A stretch of DNA of 64,000 nucleotides, taken from assembly GCF_014641595.1 (NCBI RefSeq), contig NZ_BMIA01000002.1, positions 1,054,001-1,118,000 of the forward strand, in the 5' to 3' direction. This document shows, piece by piece, positions 42,798-51,860 of the stretch. Each line of letters starts with the position of its first letter. The stretch's first letter is position 1. The DNA is from Dyadobacter endophyticus. GTDB lineage: Bacteria; Bacteroidota; Bacteroidia; Cytophagales; Spirosomataceae. The translations under genes were made by a program, and so were the position numbers. The notes under the pieces are model-generated. The model was not told the DNA's origin. It worked only from the letters and a program-made list of their open reading frames with translations, and searched no databases.

Positions 42798-43203
42798 ACC
42801 ACTCATTGTCATCGATACAAATGTGTTCATCAGCGCCCAGCTGATAGAAAACTCTGTAAGCGCGCAAGTCTTCGACAAAGCTCTTCAAATTGGCGGGATA
42901 GCGCTTAGTCAAGAACTTCTAAATGAGTACACCCATGTACTTTATCGCAAAAAACTGGATAAATACCTCTCCGAAGATAGACGGCAGGTTATTTTAAGAA
43001 AAATCAGGGAAAATTCGATAATGTTTAGCCCAACGATCAAGATCAGCGAATGCCGGGACAAGAAGGACAATATGATCCTGGAACTGGCGCTTACTTGTGA
43101 TGCCATATGCATTGTAACAGGCGATGCAGACCTAAACGTAATGCACTCATTCCGGTCTATTCCCATTTTGTCAGGAGCAGCGTTTTTAGTAACATTTGCT
43201 TAA
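42790..43203 (+). CDS. PIN-domain toxin (COG1569-type)
   Basis: 137 residues. The PIN core is visible: IVIDTNVFISA with Asp9, the mid-chain LSQELLNEYTHVL acidic position, and the C-terminal CRDKKDNMILELAL...VTGDADL with the Asp cluster that binds Mg. Such proteins are usually single-strand RNases that block translation when not bound by antitoxin. The ATG lies inside the end of the antitoxin gene (8-base overlap). Confidence 0.88.
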   Translation: MSRPLIVIDTNVFISAQLIENSVSAQVFDKALQIGGIALSQELLNEYTHVLYRKKLDKYLSEDRRQVILRKIRENSIMFSPTIKISECRDKKDNMILELALTCDAICIVTGDADLNVMHSFRSIPILSGAAFLVTFA

Positions 43204-43205
43204 AC

Positions 43206-43270
43206 AAAAAGGAAGAAAGGGAGAACGGAAGCAATAGAATCCCTTCCTCCATCCTCCCTTTCCTCCTTTT
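43206..43270. repeat. Polypurine/polypyrimidine inverted element, copy E
   Basis: The purine arm (43206-43230) begins just after the PIN toxin stop and the pyrimidine arm (43240-43270) runs into the hslU stop codon (43269-43271). It sits between convergent genes, where a bidirectional terminator would be expected, and no other terminator is present. Confidence 0.8.
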
Positions 43271-44660
43271 AAAGAATATACTGGCTCAAATCCCTGTTCT
43301 TCACCAGTGCCGACAGTCTGTCCAGCACCATTTCGGCGGTAATGGCGATGTGCGAACCGTCGCCGATGACGTCGGGGATATCAAACATAAAATCGTTGAG
43401 GAGTGAGCTCATGACAGTCTGAAGGCGGCGGGCACCAATATTTTCGACTTCGCTGTTTACTTCGAACGCAATGCGGGCAATCTCGCGTAATGCGCCGTCT
43501 TCAAATTCCAGCTCTACACCCTCGGACTCCATCATGGCGCTGTATTGCTTCGTCAATGCGTTTTTAGGCGCTTTCAGTATCTGGTAAAAATCACCTTCCG
43601 TAAGGCTGTTGAGCTCGACACGGATCGGAAAGCGTCCTTGCAGCTCGGGAATCAGGTCCGACGGCTTGGCGACGTGGAATGCGCCCGCAGCGATGAAGAG
43701 AATGTGATCGGTCTGGATCACGCCGTGTTTGGTATTGACAGCACTTCCTTCGACAATCGGCAGCAGGTCGCGCTGCACGCCTTCCCGGCTCACGTCCGGA
43801 CCGCTTCCCCCGGAGCGGCTGGATGCGACCTTGTCGATCTCGTCGATGAAGATAATACCCAGGTTTTCAGCCTTTTGGATGGCTTCCAATTTTACCTCGT
43901 CCATATCGATCAGCTTGGAAGCTTCTTCGTCCAGAAGCAGTTTGCGCGCTTCCTCGACGGTCACTTTCCGCTTTTTACCCCGGCGTGGCATCATATTCCC
44001 GATCATCTCCTGAATATTCATCATCGAAACATCATCGACTGCCCCACCGATCATGCCCACATTAGGCATTTGGTTTTGCTGAATTTCAATCTCGATTTTG
44101 CGGCTGTCGAGCTCGCCGTTCCGTATCTTCTCGCGGAAGCGCTCGCGGGTACGCTGGTTGAGCTCGGCATCGCTCTGGGGCATTTCGTCGGAACCGTTTT
44201 CGGTTACCGGCTTTACCGGACCCGACCCGTGAACAGGCGGAATCAGTGCATCAAGGATAATATCTTCCACAACCTGCTCGGCTTTGATCTTCACTTCTTC
44301 CTTTTTCTGTGTCCGTACCATGCCTACCGCCTGCTCCACAAGGTCGCGGACCATGCTTTCTACGTCGCGGCCCACGTAACCGACCTCCGTAAATTTGGAA
44401 GCTTCCACTTTCACGAACGGAGCATCGGCAATTTTCGCCAGTCGGCGGGCGATTTCCGTTTTACCGACACCCGTGGCTCCTATCATTAATATGTTGTTCG
44501 GGATAATTTCCCGTTGAATGTCCTCGGGACTGTTCATTCGCCTCCACCTGTTCCGCAGTGCGATCGCCACATTGCGTTTCGCGTCATTTTGTCCGATGAT
44601 ATATTGGTCAAGCTCGAAAACGATCTGACGCGGTGTAAGACGGTTAAGATGTTCTGTCAT
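43269..44660 (-). CDS. hslU: ATP-dependent protease ATPase subunit HslU
   Basis: 463 residues. An AAA+ unfoldase that feeds proteins to the HslV protease. Walker A GATGVGKTEIARR near 57, VGYVGRDVESMVRDL as the pore-loop region, the HslU-specific intermediate domain (about 115-235), Walker B IIFIDEIDKV near 255 and sensor-2/C-terminal DRLSALVKNRDLSQYIL; the extreme C-terminus normally docks into HslV. hslV is not adjacent and not in the window, whereas in many bacteria it directly precedes hslU. Confidence 0.96.
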   Translation of the reverse strand: MTEHLNRLTPRQIVFELDQYIIGQNDAKRNVAIALRNRWRRMNSPEDIQREIIPNNILMIGATGVGKTEIARRLAKIADAPFVKVEASKFTEVGYVGRDVESMVRDLVEQAVGMVRTQKKEEVKIKAEQVVEDIILDALIPPVHGSGPVKPVTENGSDEMPQSDAELNQRTRERFREKIRNGELDSRKIEIEIQQNQMPNVGMIGGAVDDVSMMNIQEMIGNMMPRRGKKRKVTVEEARKLLLDEEASKLIDMDEVKLEAIQKAENLGIIFIDEIDKVASSRSGGSGPDVSREGVQRDLLPIVEGSAVNTKHGVIQTDHILFIAAGAFHVAKPSDLIPELQGRFPIRVELNSLTEGDFYQILKAPKNALTKQYSAMMESEGVELEFEDGALREIARIAFEVNSEVENIGARRLQTVMSSLLNDFMFDIPDVIGDGSHIAITAEMVLDRLSALVKNRDLSQYIL

Positions 44661-44872
44661 TTTGATTGCTATGGGTTCAAAACCCGATTTACCCTACCAC
44701 ATTCTGAAAGAGTGCGATCCGTAGACCAGGAATTTATGTGTAAAGATTTTTTGAAGGCTGTCGGTCGCCTCCGTCCCCTAACGTTAAAAAGAACTATGCC
44801 GGTACAAAATGTCAGGAAACCTGCCGTTGGGAAATCTTTGGCCCCTTTACTTTTTGTTCTCTGCCCTTCGAT

Positions 44873-44880
44873 TACTTTTG
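44873..44880 (+). promoter_or_regulatory. Bacteroidota-type -7 box before GH92
   Basis: TACTTTTG fits TAnnTTTG and lies 50 bases before the GH92 ATG. A TTG-containing run at 44851-44856 is present but at short spacing. Confidence 0.35.
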
Positions 44881-44930
44881 TCCCTGCATTGCAATTCCCA
44901 GATCCAATATAAAAAAGAATTATCCCCAAC

Positions 44931-47207
44931 ATGAAAAAACTCCTGTCCTGCCTTTTTACCATCATTACAGCAGTGCAATTATCCTACGGGCAAGGTACTG
45001 CTAATCTGGTCGATTACGTAAACCCGCTGATGGGTACGCAATCGAAATTCAGCCTGTCGGCCGGTAACACTTACCCGGCAATTGCCCTGCCCTGGGGAAT
45101 GAACTTCTGGATGCCCCAAACCGGCAAAATGGGCGACGGATGGGCTTATATGTACGACTCCGAAAAGATCCGTGGCTTCAAACAAACCCACCAGCCCAGC
45201 CCGTGGATAAATGATTACGGCCAGTTCGCGATCATGCCGCTTACCGGTAAGCTGAAAATCGACGAAGAAAGCCGCGCAAGCTGGTTTTCGCACAAAGCAG
45301 AAACTGTCAAGCCGCATTATTATAAGGTATATCTGGCAGATTACGACGTTACGACCGAAATCGCGCCAACCGAACGCGCCGCACAGTTCCGCATTACTTT
45401 TCCGAAAGCCGACACTTCATTTGTACTTCTGGACGCATTCGACAGAGGCTCTTATGTAAAAGTCCTTCCGAAAGAACGCAAGATCATTGGTTATACAACC
45501 AAAAACAGCGGCGGTGTACCGGCCAACTTCAAGAATTATTTTGTTTTGATTTTTGATAAACCATTCACATTCTCCTCCGCATTCCACGGCAAAACGCTTG
45601 CAAAAGACACCCTCGAACTAAGTGCGGCGCATGTGGGTGCGGTAGTTGGGTTTAAAACCAAAAGAGGCGAGCAGGTTAGTATCAAAGTAGCTTCATCCTT
45701 TATCAGCCCTGAACAAGCGGAACTGAACCTGCAACGCGAGCTGGGCAATGATTCTTTTGATGCTACCAAAGCGAAAGGTGAGCAGGCATGGAACACCGAG
45801 CTTTCACGCATTAAAGTTGAAGGTGACAATATAGATCAGATCCGTACATTCTACTCTTGCTTGTACCGCGTGCTGCTTTTCCCACGGAAGTTCTATGAAA
45901 TGGATAAGGCCAACAAAGTAGTACATTATAGCCCTTATAATGGCGAGGTACGCCCAGGTTATATGTTCACCGACAACGGTTTCTGGGATACGTTCCGTGC
46001 AGTATTCCCATTCTTCACACTGATGTACCCGACGCTGAACTCGCACATTATGGAAGGCCTTGCCAATGCATACGACGAAAGCGGCTTCCTGCCCGAATGG
46101 GCTAGTCCCGGCCACCGCGATTGTATGATTGGCTCGAACTCTGCTTCGCTCATCGCCGATTCGTATGTAAAAGGCATCCGCGGCTATGATATTAATAAAC
46201 TGTATGAAGCGGTGATTAAAAACACAGAACATGCAGGACCAGTTAGCTCGGTAGGCCGTTTTGGTCATGAATATTACAACGAGCTGGGTTATGTTCCTTA
46301 TGATGTAAAAATCAATGAGAATGCTGCCCGTACGCTCGAATATGCCTATGCCGATTTCTGTATCGCGCAATTGGGTAAGGAGCTCAAAAAGCCGCAGTCG
46401 GAAATCGATCTGTACCTGAAAAGAAGCCAGAACTATAAGAACCTGTTCGACCCCGAAACCAAATGGATGCGCGGCAAGAACAAGGATGGCAAGTTTCAGG
46501 CGCCATTCAATCCATTCAAATGGGGCGACGCATTTACGGAAGGCAACAGCATTCACTACACGTGGTCGGTGTTCCAGGATGTGAAAGGACTGATCAACCT
46601 CGTGGGCGGCCGTGAGGCATTTGTTCAAAAACTGGATACCGTTTTTACATTACCTCCCGTATTCGACGACAGCTACTATGGCTTCCCGATCCACGAAATC
46701 CGCGAAATGCAGATTATGAATATGGGTAACTACGCACACGGCAATCAGCCGATCCAGCACATGATTTACCTGTACAACTACGCGGGCGCGCCCGACAAAG
46801 CACAGTACTGGACGCGTCAGGTAATGAAAAGATTGTATCAGGCAACGCCCGACGGCTACTGCGGCGATGAAGATAATGGCCAGACTTCTGCCTGGTACGT
46901 ATTCTCTTCGCTGGGCTTCTACCCTGCCACCCCAGGCACCACGCAATATGTAATCGGCTCACCGCTATTCAAAAAGGCGACGCTTACCATGGAAGATGGC
47001 AAGCAATTCACGGTCGAAGCGCCGGCCAGCAGTGATAGTAACCTGTACATCCAGGGTGCAAAGCTCAATGGAAAGTCGTACGACAGAACTTACCTCGAAC
47101 ACGGCGATATTCAGAAAGGTGGTACCGTGCAGTTCGACCTGACCGGCAAGCCTTCGAAAAGCTGGGGAACGAAACCGGAAGCGGTGCCTTTCTCGCTAAC
47201 GAAGTAA
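44931..47207 (+). CDS. GH92-family alpha-mannosidase, secreted
   Basis: 758 residues with signal peptide MKKLLSCLFTIITAVQLSYG. The family signatures are all present: LVDYVNPLMGT, AGNTYPAIALPWGMNFW, GFKQTHQPSPW, FWDTFRAVFPFFTLMYP, GFLPEWASPGHRDCMIGSNS, GNQPIQHMIYLYNYAG and GYCGDEDNGQTSAWYVFSSLG, whose Glu/Asp are the calcium-dependent catalytic residues. GH92 enzymes are inverting exo-alpha-mannosidases that act on N-glycans or yeast-type mannans. It is followed by a small cytochrome c gene on the same strand after a 47-base gap with a perfect hairpin. Confidence 0.95.
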   Translation: MKKLLSCLFTIITAVQLSYGQGTANLVDYVNPLMGTQSKFSLSAGNTYPAIALPWGMNFWMPQTGKMGDGWAYMYDSEKIRGFKQTHQPSPWINDYGQFAIMPLTGKLKIDEESRASWFSHKAETVKPHYYKVYLADYDVTTEIAPTERAAQFRITFPKADTSFVLLDAFDRGSYVKVLPKERKIIGYTTKNSGGVPANFKNYFVLIFDKPFTFSSAFHGKTLAKDTLELSAAHVGAVVGFKTKRGEQVSIKVASSFISPEQAELNLQRELGNDSFDATKAKGEQAWNTELSRIKVEGDNIDQIRTFYSCLYRVLLFPRKFYEMDKANKVVHYSPYNGEVRPGYMFTDNGFWDTFRAVFPFFTLMYPTLNSHIMEGLANAYDESGFLPEWASPGHRDCMIGSNSASLIADSYVKGIRGYDINKLYEAVIKNTEHAGPVSSVGRFGHEYYNELGYVPYDVKINENAARTLEYAYADFCIAQLGKELKKPQSEIDLYLKRSQNYKNLFDPETKWMRGKNKDGKFQAPFNPFKWGDAFTEGNSIHYTWSVFQDVKGLINLVGGREAFVQKLDTVFTLPPVFDDSYYGFPIHEIREMQIMNMGNYAHGNQPIQHMIYLYNYAGAPDKAQYWTRQVMKRLYQATPDGYCGDEDNGQTSAWYVFSSLGFYPATPGTTQYVIGSPLFKKATLTMEDGKQFTVEAPASSDSNLYIQGAKLNGKSYDRTYLEHGDIQKGGTVQFDLTGKPSKSWGTKPEAVPFSLTK

Positions 47208-47209
47208 CC

Positions 47210-47237
47210 ATAGTGCGAAGCAGGAGCTTCGCACTAT
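47210..47237 (+). other. Perfect 12-bp intercistronic hairpin
   Basis: ATAGTGCGAAGC - AGGA - GCTTCGCACTAT directly follows the GH92 stop codon. It has no T-run, so it is more likely a 3'-end stabiliser, processing site or regulator-binding palindrome than a terminator. Confidence 0.6.
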
Positions 47238-47254
47238 CTTAACCAAACATCACC

Positions 47255-47665
47255 ATGAAACTATTACTAACATTCCTCTCAGCCGCCATCTTCTGCGCCG
47301 CGATCCCGCGCATGCAGGACGATGAACTCGCGAAAAGCATCGAGCGAGGCAAAATGATTTACTCCGAAAACTGCATTTCCTGCCATATGGGCACGGGCGA
47401 AGGCATTACGGCCACATTCCCGCCGCTCGCAAAATCGGACTACCTGATGAAAACACCCGAAAATGCTATCCAGGCAATCAAGTTCGGGCTGATCGGGAAG
47501 GTTACGGTCAATGGCGTATCCTACGACAACATGATGCCCGAACCCGGCCTGGCCAACGAGCAAATCGCCGATGTAATGAATTACATTATGAACTCGTGGG
47601 GCAATTCATCGGAGAAAAAGATGATCACTGTCAAAATGGTAGAAGCCGTAAAAGCAGCAGAATAG
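47255..47665 (+). CDS. Small periplasmic c-type cytochrome
   Basis: 136 residues with an N-terminal export signal (MKLLLTFLSAAIFCAAIP). One heme-binding CISCH motif near residue 45 and a C-terminal Met in NMMPEPGLANEQIADVMNY give a class I monoheme cytochrome c with His/Met ligation. It probably shuttles electrons in the periplasm. It may be the small cytochrome often linked to dehydrogenases, but no dehydrogenase is next to it here. A strong terminator follows. Confidence 0.92.
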   Translation: MKLLLTFLSAAIFCAAIPRMQDDELAKSIERGKMIYSENCISCHMGTGEGITATFPPLAKSDYLMKTPENAIQAIKFGLIGKVTVNGVSYDNMMPEPGLANEQIADVMNYIMNSWGNSSEKKMITVKMVEAVKAAE

Positions 47666-47693
47666 AAGACTTCCAGCTTGTCGAAGCATTGTG

Positions 47694-47728
47694 CAGCCGC
47701 ATTGTTCCAACGAACGATGCGGCTTTTT
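47694..47728 (+). terminator. Rho-independent terminator after the cytochrome gene
   Basis: AGCCGCAT ... ATGCGGCT with an inner GTTC/GAAC pairing, followed by TTTT, 28 bases after the stop. Confidence 0.85.
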
Positions 47729-47856
47729 AATGGCTGACAGTCCTATGTAACAAGGCGTTGACTACTATTTTAAATAAATCTAAATAAAACCTTGCCTCCT
47801 AAAAATTCCTAACAGATATTTGCGGCTCGTTAACTATTTAGTCCAATTTTAGATAA

Positions 47857-50232
47857 ATGAAAAGATTTTATATTTTCTTCCTATTCTTGCTGGCAAGCAC
47901 CTTCGCATTTGCGCAAAACGGCAGAATATCAGGGCAGATACTGAGCTCGGACGGACAACCGGCAGAGCAAGTTTCAGTCGGAATTAAAGGGTCCGCCCGC
48001 GGTGCCGTAACAGACAATCAAGGAAAATTCACAATTGAGAGAGTTAAGCCAGGCAGCTACACATTACTCGTGAGCTTCGTAGGACTTGCTACTCAGGAAA
48101 AAGAACTGGAAGTAGCAGCCGGCGAAACAGTGAATGTTTCTTTCACCCTCACAGAAAGCGCCAACGAATTGCAGGAGGTGATCGTTAAAAGCGGGACTAC
48201 CTACAAATCGGACCAGTTTTCATCCAGCATGAAACTCCTGACGCCGATCCTCGAAACTCCTCAGAACGTGCAGGTTGTTACCTCGAAAGTACTGGCCGAC
48301 CAACAGGTAATCAGCATGAGCGATGGCTTGATCCGCAACGTCAGCGGGGCAGTCCGCCTCGAACACTGGGGCGATATGTATGCCAATATCAGCATGCGCG
48401 GCTCGCAAATCCAGGCATTCCGCAACGGTTTCAATGTAGTTAACTCCTATTGGGGGCCATTGACCGAAGATATGAGCTTTGTTGACCACATCGAATTCGT
48501 AAAAGGTCCGGCAGGCTTTATGCTCGCGAATGGCGACCCAAGTGGGTTGTACAACGTGGTTACCAAAAAACCTACCGGCCAAACCAAAGGAGAAGTTTCT
48601 TTCAACCTGGGCAGCTTCGGCCTCTACCGTGCAACCCTCGACCTCGATGGCAAACTGAGTAAGGATAGCAAATTCCTCTATCGCCTCAATGTCGCGGCCC
48701 AGAACAAAGGCTCCTTCCGTCCTTATGAATACAATAACCGTTACAGCATTGCCCCGGTAGTTTCTTACCAAATCGACGAAAAGACTAAGCTGACGGCTGA
48801 ATACACATTGCAATATGCTAAAATGTCGAACGTAGGGTCATTCTACGTGTTTTCACCTGATGGCTATGGCACTTTGCCACGCGATTTCACGACAATGCCC
48901 CAGGGCCTCGCTCCTACAAAAATCAAAGACCAGAGCGTTTTCGTGAATTTACAGCACCATTTCAACGCTGACTGGAAACTGACCGCACAGGTAGGTTATT
49001 TCAATTACCAACTGAATGGCAGCAGCATGTGGCCGGATTCTATCAAACCGAACGGTCTCATGTACCGCGGCGTTGGCCTTTGGGATGCGAAAAGCGAAAT
49101 GACGCTTGGACAGGTGTTTGTAAATGGTGATGTAAAAACCGGCGCTGTACGCCATCGTATTCTGGCTGGTATCGATGTGGGTAGCAAAAATTACTTCGCC
49201 GACTGGTCGCAGTCACACGCGCTTGACTCTTTGGGTGCTGAATTCGACCCTAGAAACCCTTATTACGGCACGCCGGTAATGGGTTACCCTAAGTTCGACC
49301 GCTCGATGAATCTCGAATCACGTGCGGCCGCAGGCGGTGGTTTGCAGAACCAGGACTACACAGGCATTTACCTGCAAGACGAACTGGGCTTCCTCGATAA
49401 CAAGATCCGGCTGACTTTAGCCGGTCGGTACACTTATGTGAAACAATCGGCGTATGGTGGCCCGAACAACGAGGCGAAACACTTCACTCCGCGTGTGGGC
49501 CTGAGCGTCTCGTTGACTAAGAGTACCTCATTGTATGCATTATACGACCAGGCATTTATCCCACAATCCGGCCGTTTGGTAAGTGGTTCGGTCAAGCCGA
49601 TCACGGGCAACAACACCGAATTTGGTGTAAAACGAGATTGGGCGGAAGGTCGCTGGAATACCACCCTCGCATTTTATCGGATCCTGAAAAACAACGAGCT
49701 GACGGGCGACCCCAACAGTGGCCCCAACTCGGGTTTGAGCATTGTTTTGGGACAGAAAAGAGCGCAAGGTGTTGAGTTCGACCTTCGCGGCACGATCGTG
49801 AACGGACTTAATCTGACTGCCAACTACGCCTACACGATTTCGGAAGTGACGAAAGTTGCGGAAGGCGTAACCGACGTGAAAGTGGGCGACCTGATTCCGG
49901 GCTATGCCAAACATACGACCAACGCCTGGTTGAGCTACAAAGTGCAGCACGGTTCATTGAAGAATGCCGGTATTTCGGCTGGTTTCACTTACCTAGCCGG
50001 CCGCGCTACTACCAACTGGTCGACGTCAAACAGCAGCCTAAACCAGCCCGATTACTTCAAACTGGACGGCGGCGTGTTCTGGGAGAAAAACAATATCCGT
50101 TTGACGGCCAATGTCTTTAATATTCTGGACAAATATTTGTACAGTGGCGGATATTACGACTGGTTGAAATCCTACTACTGGCAGGCCGATCCTCCGAGAA
50201 ACTATCGTTTGAGCGTTACTTATAAGTTTTAA
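47857..50232 (+). CDS. TonB-dependent siderophore-type receptor
   Basis: 791 residues: signal peptide MKRFYIFFLFLLASTFAFAQ, a CarboxypepD_reg/DUF4480-like beta-sandwich (about 22-110), a plug with TPILETPQNVQVVTSKVLADQ, NISMRGSQIQAFRNGF and HIEFVKGPAGFMLANGDPSGLYNVVTK, and a barrel ending NYRLSVTYKF with terminal Phe. The VTSKVL..Q and P.G...G.GLYN.VTK patterns are typical of ferric-siderophore receptors such as FhuA-like proteins. It would import iron chelates using TonB energy. It is a single transcription unit ending in a bidirectional terminator. Confidence 0.92.
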   Translation: MKRFYIFFLFLLASTFAFAQNGRISGQILSSDGQPAEQVSVGIKGSARGAVTDNQGKFTIERVKPGSYTLLVSFVGLATQEKELEVAAGETVNVSFTLTESANELQEVIVKSGTTYKSDQFSSSMKLLTPILETPQNVQVVTSKVLADQQVISMSDGLIRNVSGAVRLEHWGDMYANISMRGSQIQAFRNGFNVVNSYWGPLTEDMSFVDHIEFVKGPAGFMLANGDPSGLYNVVTKKPTGQTKGEVSFNLGSFGLYRATLDLDGKLSKDSKFLYRLNVAAQNKGSFRPYEYNNRYSIAPVVSYQIDEKTKLTAEYTLQYAKMSNVGSFYVFSPDGYGTLPRDFTTMPQGLAPTKIKDQSVFVNLQHHFNADWKLTAQVGYFNYQLNGSSMWPDSIKPNGLMYRGVGLWDAKSEMTLGQVFVNGDVKTGAVRHRILAGIDVGSKNYFADWSQSHALDSLGAEFDPRNPYYGTPVMGYPKFDRSMNLESRAAAGGGLQNQDYTGIYLQDELGFLDNKIRLTLAGRYTYVKQSAYGGPNNEAKHFTPRVGLSVSLTKSTSLYALYDQAFIPQSGRLVSGSVKPITGNNTEFGVKRDWAEGRWNTTLAFYRILKNNELTGDPNSGPNSGLSIVLGQKRAQGVEFDLRGTIVNGLNLTANYAYTISEVTKVAEGVTDVKVGDLIPGYAKHTTNAWLSYKVQHGSLKNAGISAGFTYLAGRATTNWSTSNSSLNQPDYFKLDGGVFWEKNNIRLTANVFNILDKYLYSGGYYDWLKSYYWQADPPRNYRLSVTYKF

Positions 50233-50246
50233 AAAGATAGTTCAAT

Positions 50247-50280
50247 ACAAAAAAGGCTTCCCTCCGGAAGCCTTTTTTGT
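50247..50280. terminator. Bidirectional terminator between the TonB receptor and the FGGY kinase
   Basis: AAAAAAGGCTTCC-CTC-CGGAAGCC-TTTTTT: a stem with A-run before and T-run after, so it works on both strands for the two convergent genes. Confidence 0.92.
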
Positions 50281-50301
50281 ATACCAGCCCGGCACCGCGG
50301 G

Positions 50302-51762
50302 TTATACTGCACGGGCCATCATCAATTGGGCGCCCTTGCTGAACTTTCCAGCCAGCGCATCGTATTGCTCGTGCGTCGTTTTCTGAGGATCAAACTCCTG
50401 CCCTACCTGTGTAAATGCAGTCAGTTCCGAAAAATCCTTTACGATACCCAATGCTTTCAATCCCACCATCGCAGCTCCCACCGCGCCGGTTTCGACGGTT
50501 TCATTCAGTTTCACTGTTTTGCCAAACACGTCCGAAAGCATTTGTACCCAGATGTTGCTACGGGCGAAGCCTCCATTGGCATAAATGGTATCTATTTCCT
50601 GCATTTCCATGAGGATTTTACCAATGCTGTAAAGATTCAGCAAAATGCCTTCCATGACTGCCCGTGCAAAGTGCGCACGTGTATGCGTGATGTCGAGCCC
50701 GGTAAAGCCTCCGCGCACGGACGAACTCCACAGCGGTGCGCGCTCGCCAAGCAGATAAGGATAGAACAGGAGCCCCTCAGAACCAGGCTTAACGCCGCCG
50801 GCTGCTTTAAAAACTGCGTCGTATTCCTCCTTTTGGAAAAAAGTGTTCATCAGCCATTCGAAAATAACGGCTCCGTTATTCGACGGCCCTCCGATAATGT
50901 AGGTTTTCTCATCGAGCACGTAGCAGAATGTCTGCATTAGCGGATCAGAGAACGGCTTGCCGGAACATATCCTCACCGCCGCGCTGGTACCGATCGTGAC
51001 TGCCATCGAGCCTGTCCTGATCGCGCCGCTGCCGAGGTTGGCCAGGCAGCCGTCGCTTGCGCCCATGATCAGCGGAGTGCCCTCCGGTAATTTCGCAGAA
51101 TTGCCTTTCGGAATCTTAATAATATGGTAGGGAGATACGGCTTGGGGCAGCTTCTCTACTTTCAATCCCAATTTTTTCAATGTATATGCATCCCATTGCA
51201 GCTCGCGGATATTGAACATGCCGGTAGCCGATGCAATGGAATAATCGACCAGGAATTTACCCGTGAGCCTGTATACGATGTATTCCTTCACACCTACAAA
51301 CTTGCTCGCCTTCCGGTAGATATCGGGCTTATTCTTCCTCATCCACAACAATTTACACACCGGAGTCATCGCATGGATAGGCGTTCCGTTGTTGTTGTAA
51401 ATCTTCCTACCTACCTGCGACGCCCGCAGTTTGATTGCTACATCGGCGCTGCGGTTATCGGCCCAAATGATCAGGTTTGTGAGCTGCTTTCCGTCTTTAT
51501 CGAGCGCCAGCACGCCATGCATGGCCGCACTGAAACTGATCCCCACCGGTGCACCGTGCCCCTTGCATTTCGCGGTTACCTTTTTCAGAGTTGTGCAGGC
51601 AGCCTGAAAAATCTCTTCCGGATCCTGCTCGCTCCAATCGGGCTGCGGATGCTGCATTTCATAACTTTCACTGTGGGAAGCGAGGATTGTTCCGGAAACG
51701 GTATCGAAGGCGACTGATTTGACGTTTGTTGTGCCGATATCACAACCGATAATATAGGGCAT
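50302..51762 (-). CDS. FGGY-family sugar kinase (gluconokinase/xylulokinase-like)
   Basis: 486 residues from the ATG at 51762 (MPYIIGCDIGTTNVKSVAFD); the only longer start is a TTG. ATPase-core motifs: the phosphate-1 loop CDIGTTNVKS, GISFSAAMHGVLALD, LIIWADNRSADVA (the substrate-site Asp), GASDGCLANLGSGA and TIGTSAAVRI, and the FGGY signature region GGFARSNIWVQMLSDVFGKTV. The overall pattern is nearest gluconokinase of the FGGY type; xylulose or another sugar is possible. No linked sugar transporter or dehydrogenase is present. Confidence 0.9.
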   Translation of the reverse strand: MPYIIGCDIGTTNVKSVAFDTVSGTILASHSESYEMQHPQPDWSEQDPEEIFQAACTTLKKVTAKCKGHGAPVGISFSAAMHGVLALDKDGKQLTNLIIWADNRSADVAIKLRASQVGRKIYNNNGTPIHAMTPVCKLLWMRKNKPDIYRKASKFVGVKEYIVYRLTGKFLVDYSIASATGMFNIRELQWDAYTLKKLGLKVEKLPQAVSPYHIIKIPKGNSAKLPEGTPLIMGASDGCLANLGSGAIRTGSMAVTIGTSAAVRICSGKPFSDPLMQTFCYVLDEKTYIIGGPSNNGAVIFEWLMNTFFQKEEYDAVFKAAGGVKPGSEGLLFYPYLLGERAPLWSSSVRGGFTGLDITHTRAHFARAVMEGILLNLYSIGKILMEMQEIDTIYANGGFARSNIWVQMLSDVFGKTVKLNETVETGAVGAAMVGLKALGIVKDFSELTAFTQVGQEFDPQKTTHEQYDALAGKFSKGAQLMMARAV

Positions 51763-51860
51763 TGGCAAGTGTTTTAGAGGCAAACCCGCATTCCCACAAA
51801 GTAGAACTACGGCTTGTGATTACTAAAACAAAAGTATGGATTTTGGGATAACGAGCAAGC

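Noticed and set aside
43545..44489. Long plus-strand open frame (314 codons) opposite hslU
   Set aside because: Lies wholly within the unmistakable HslU coding sequence in antisense; no domain, His/Leu/Phe-rich.
45804..46628. Long minus-strand open frame (274 codons) opposite GH92
   Set aside because: Antisense shadow of the GH92 gene, which carries all family motifs.
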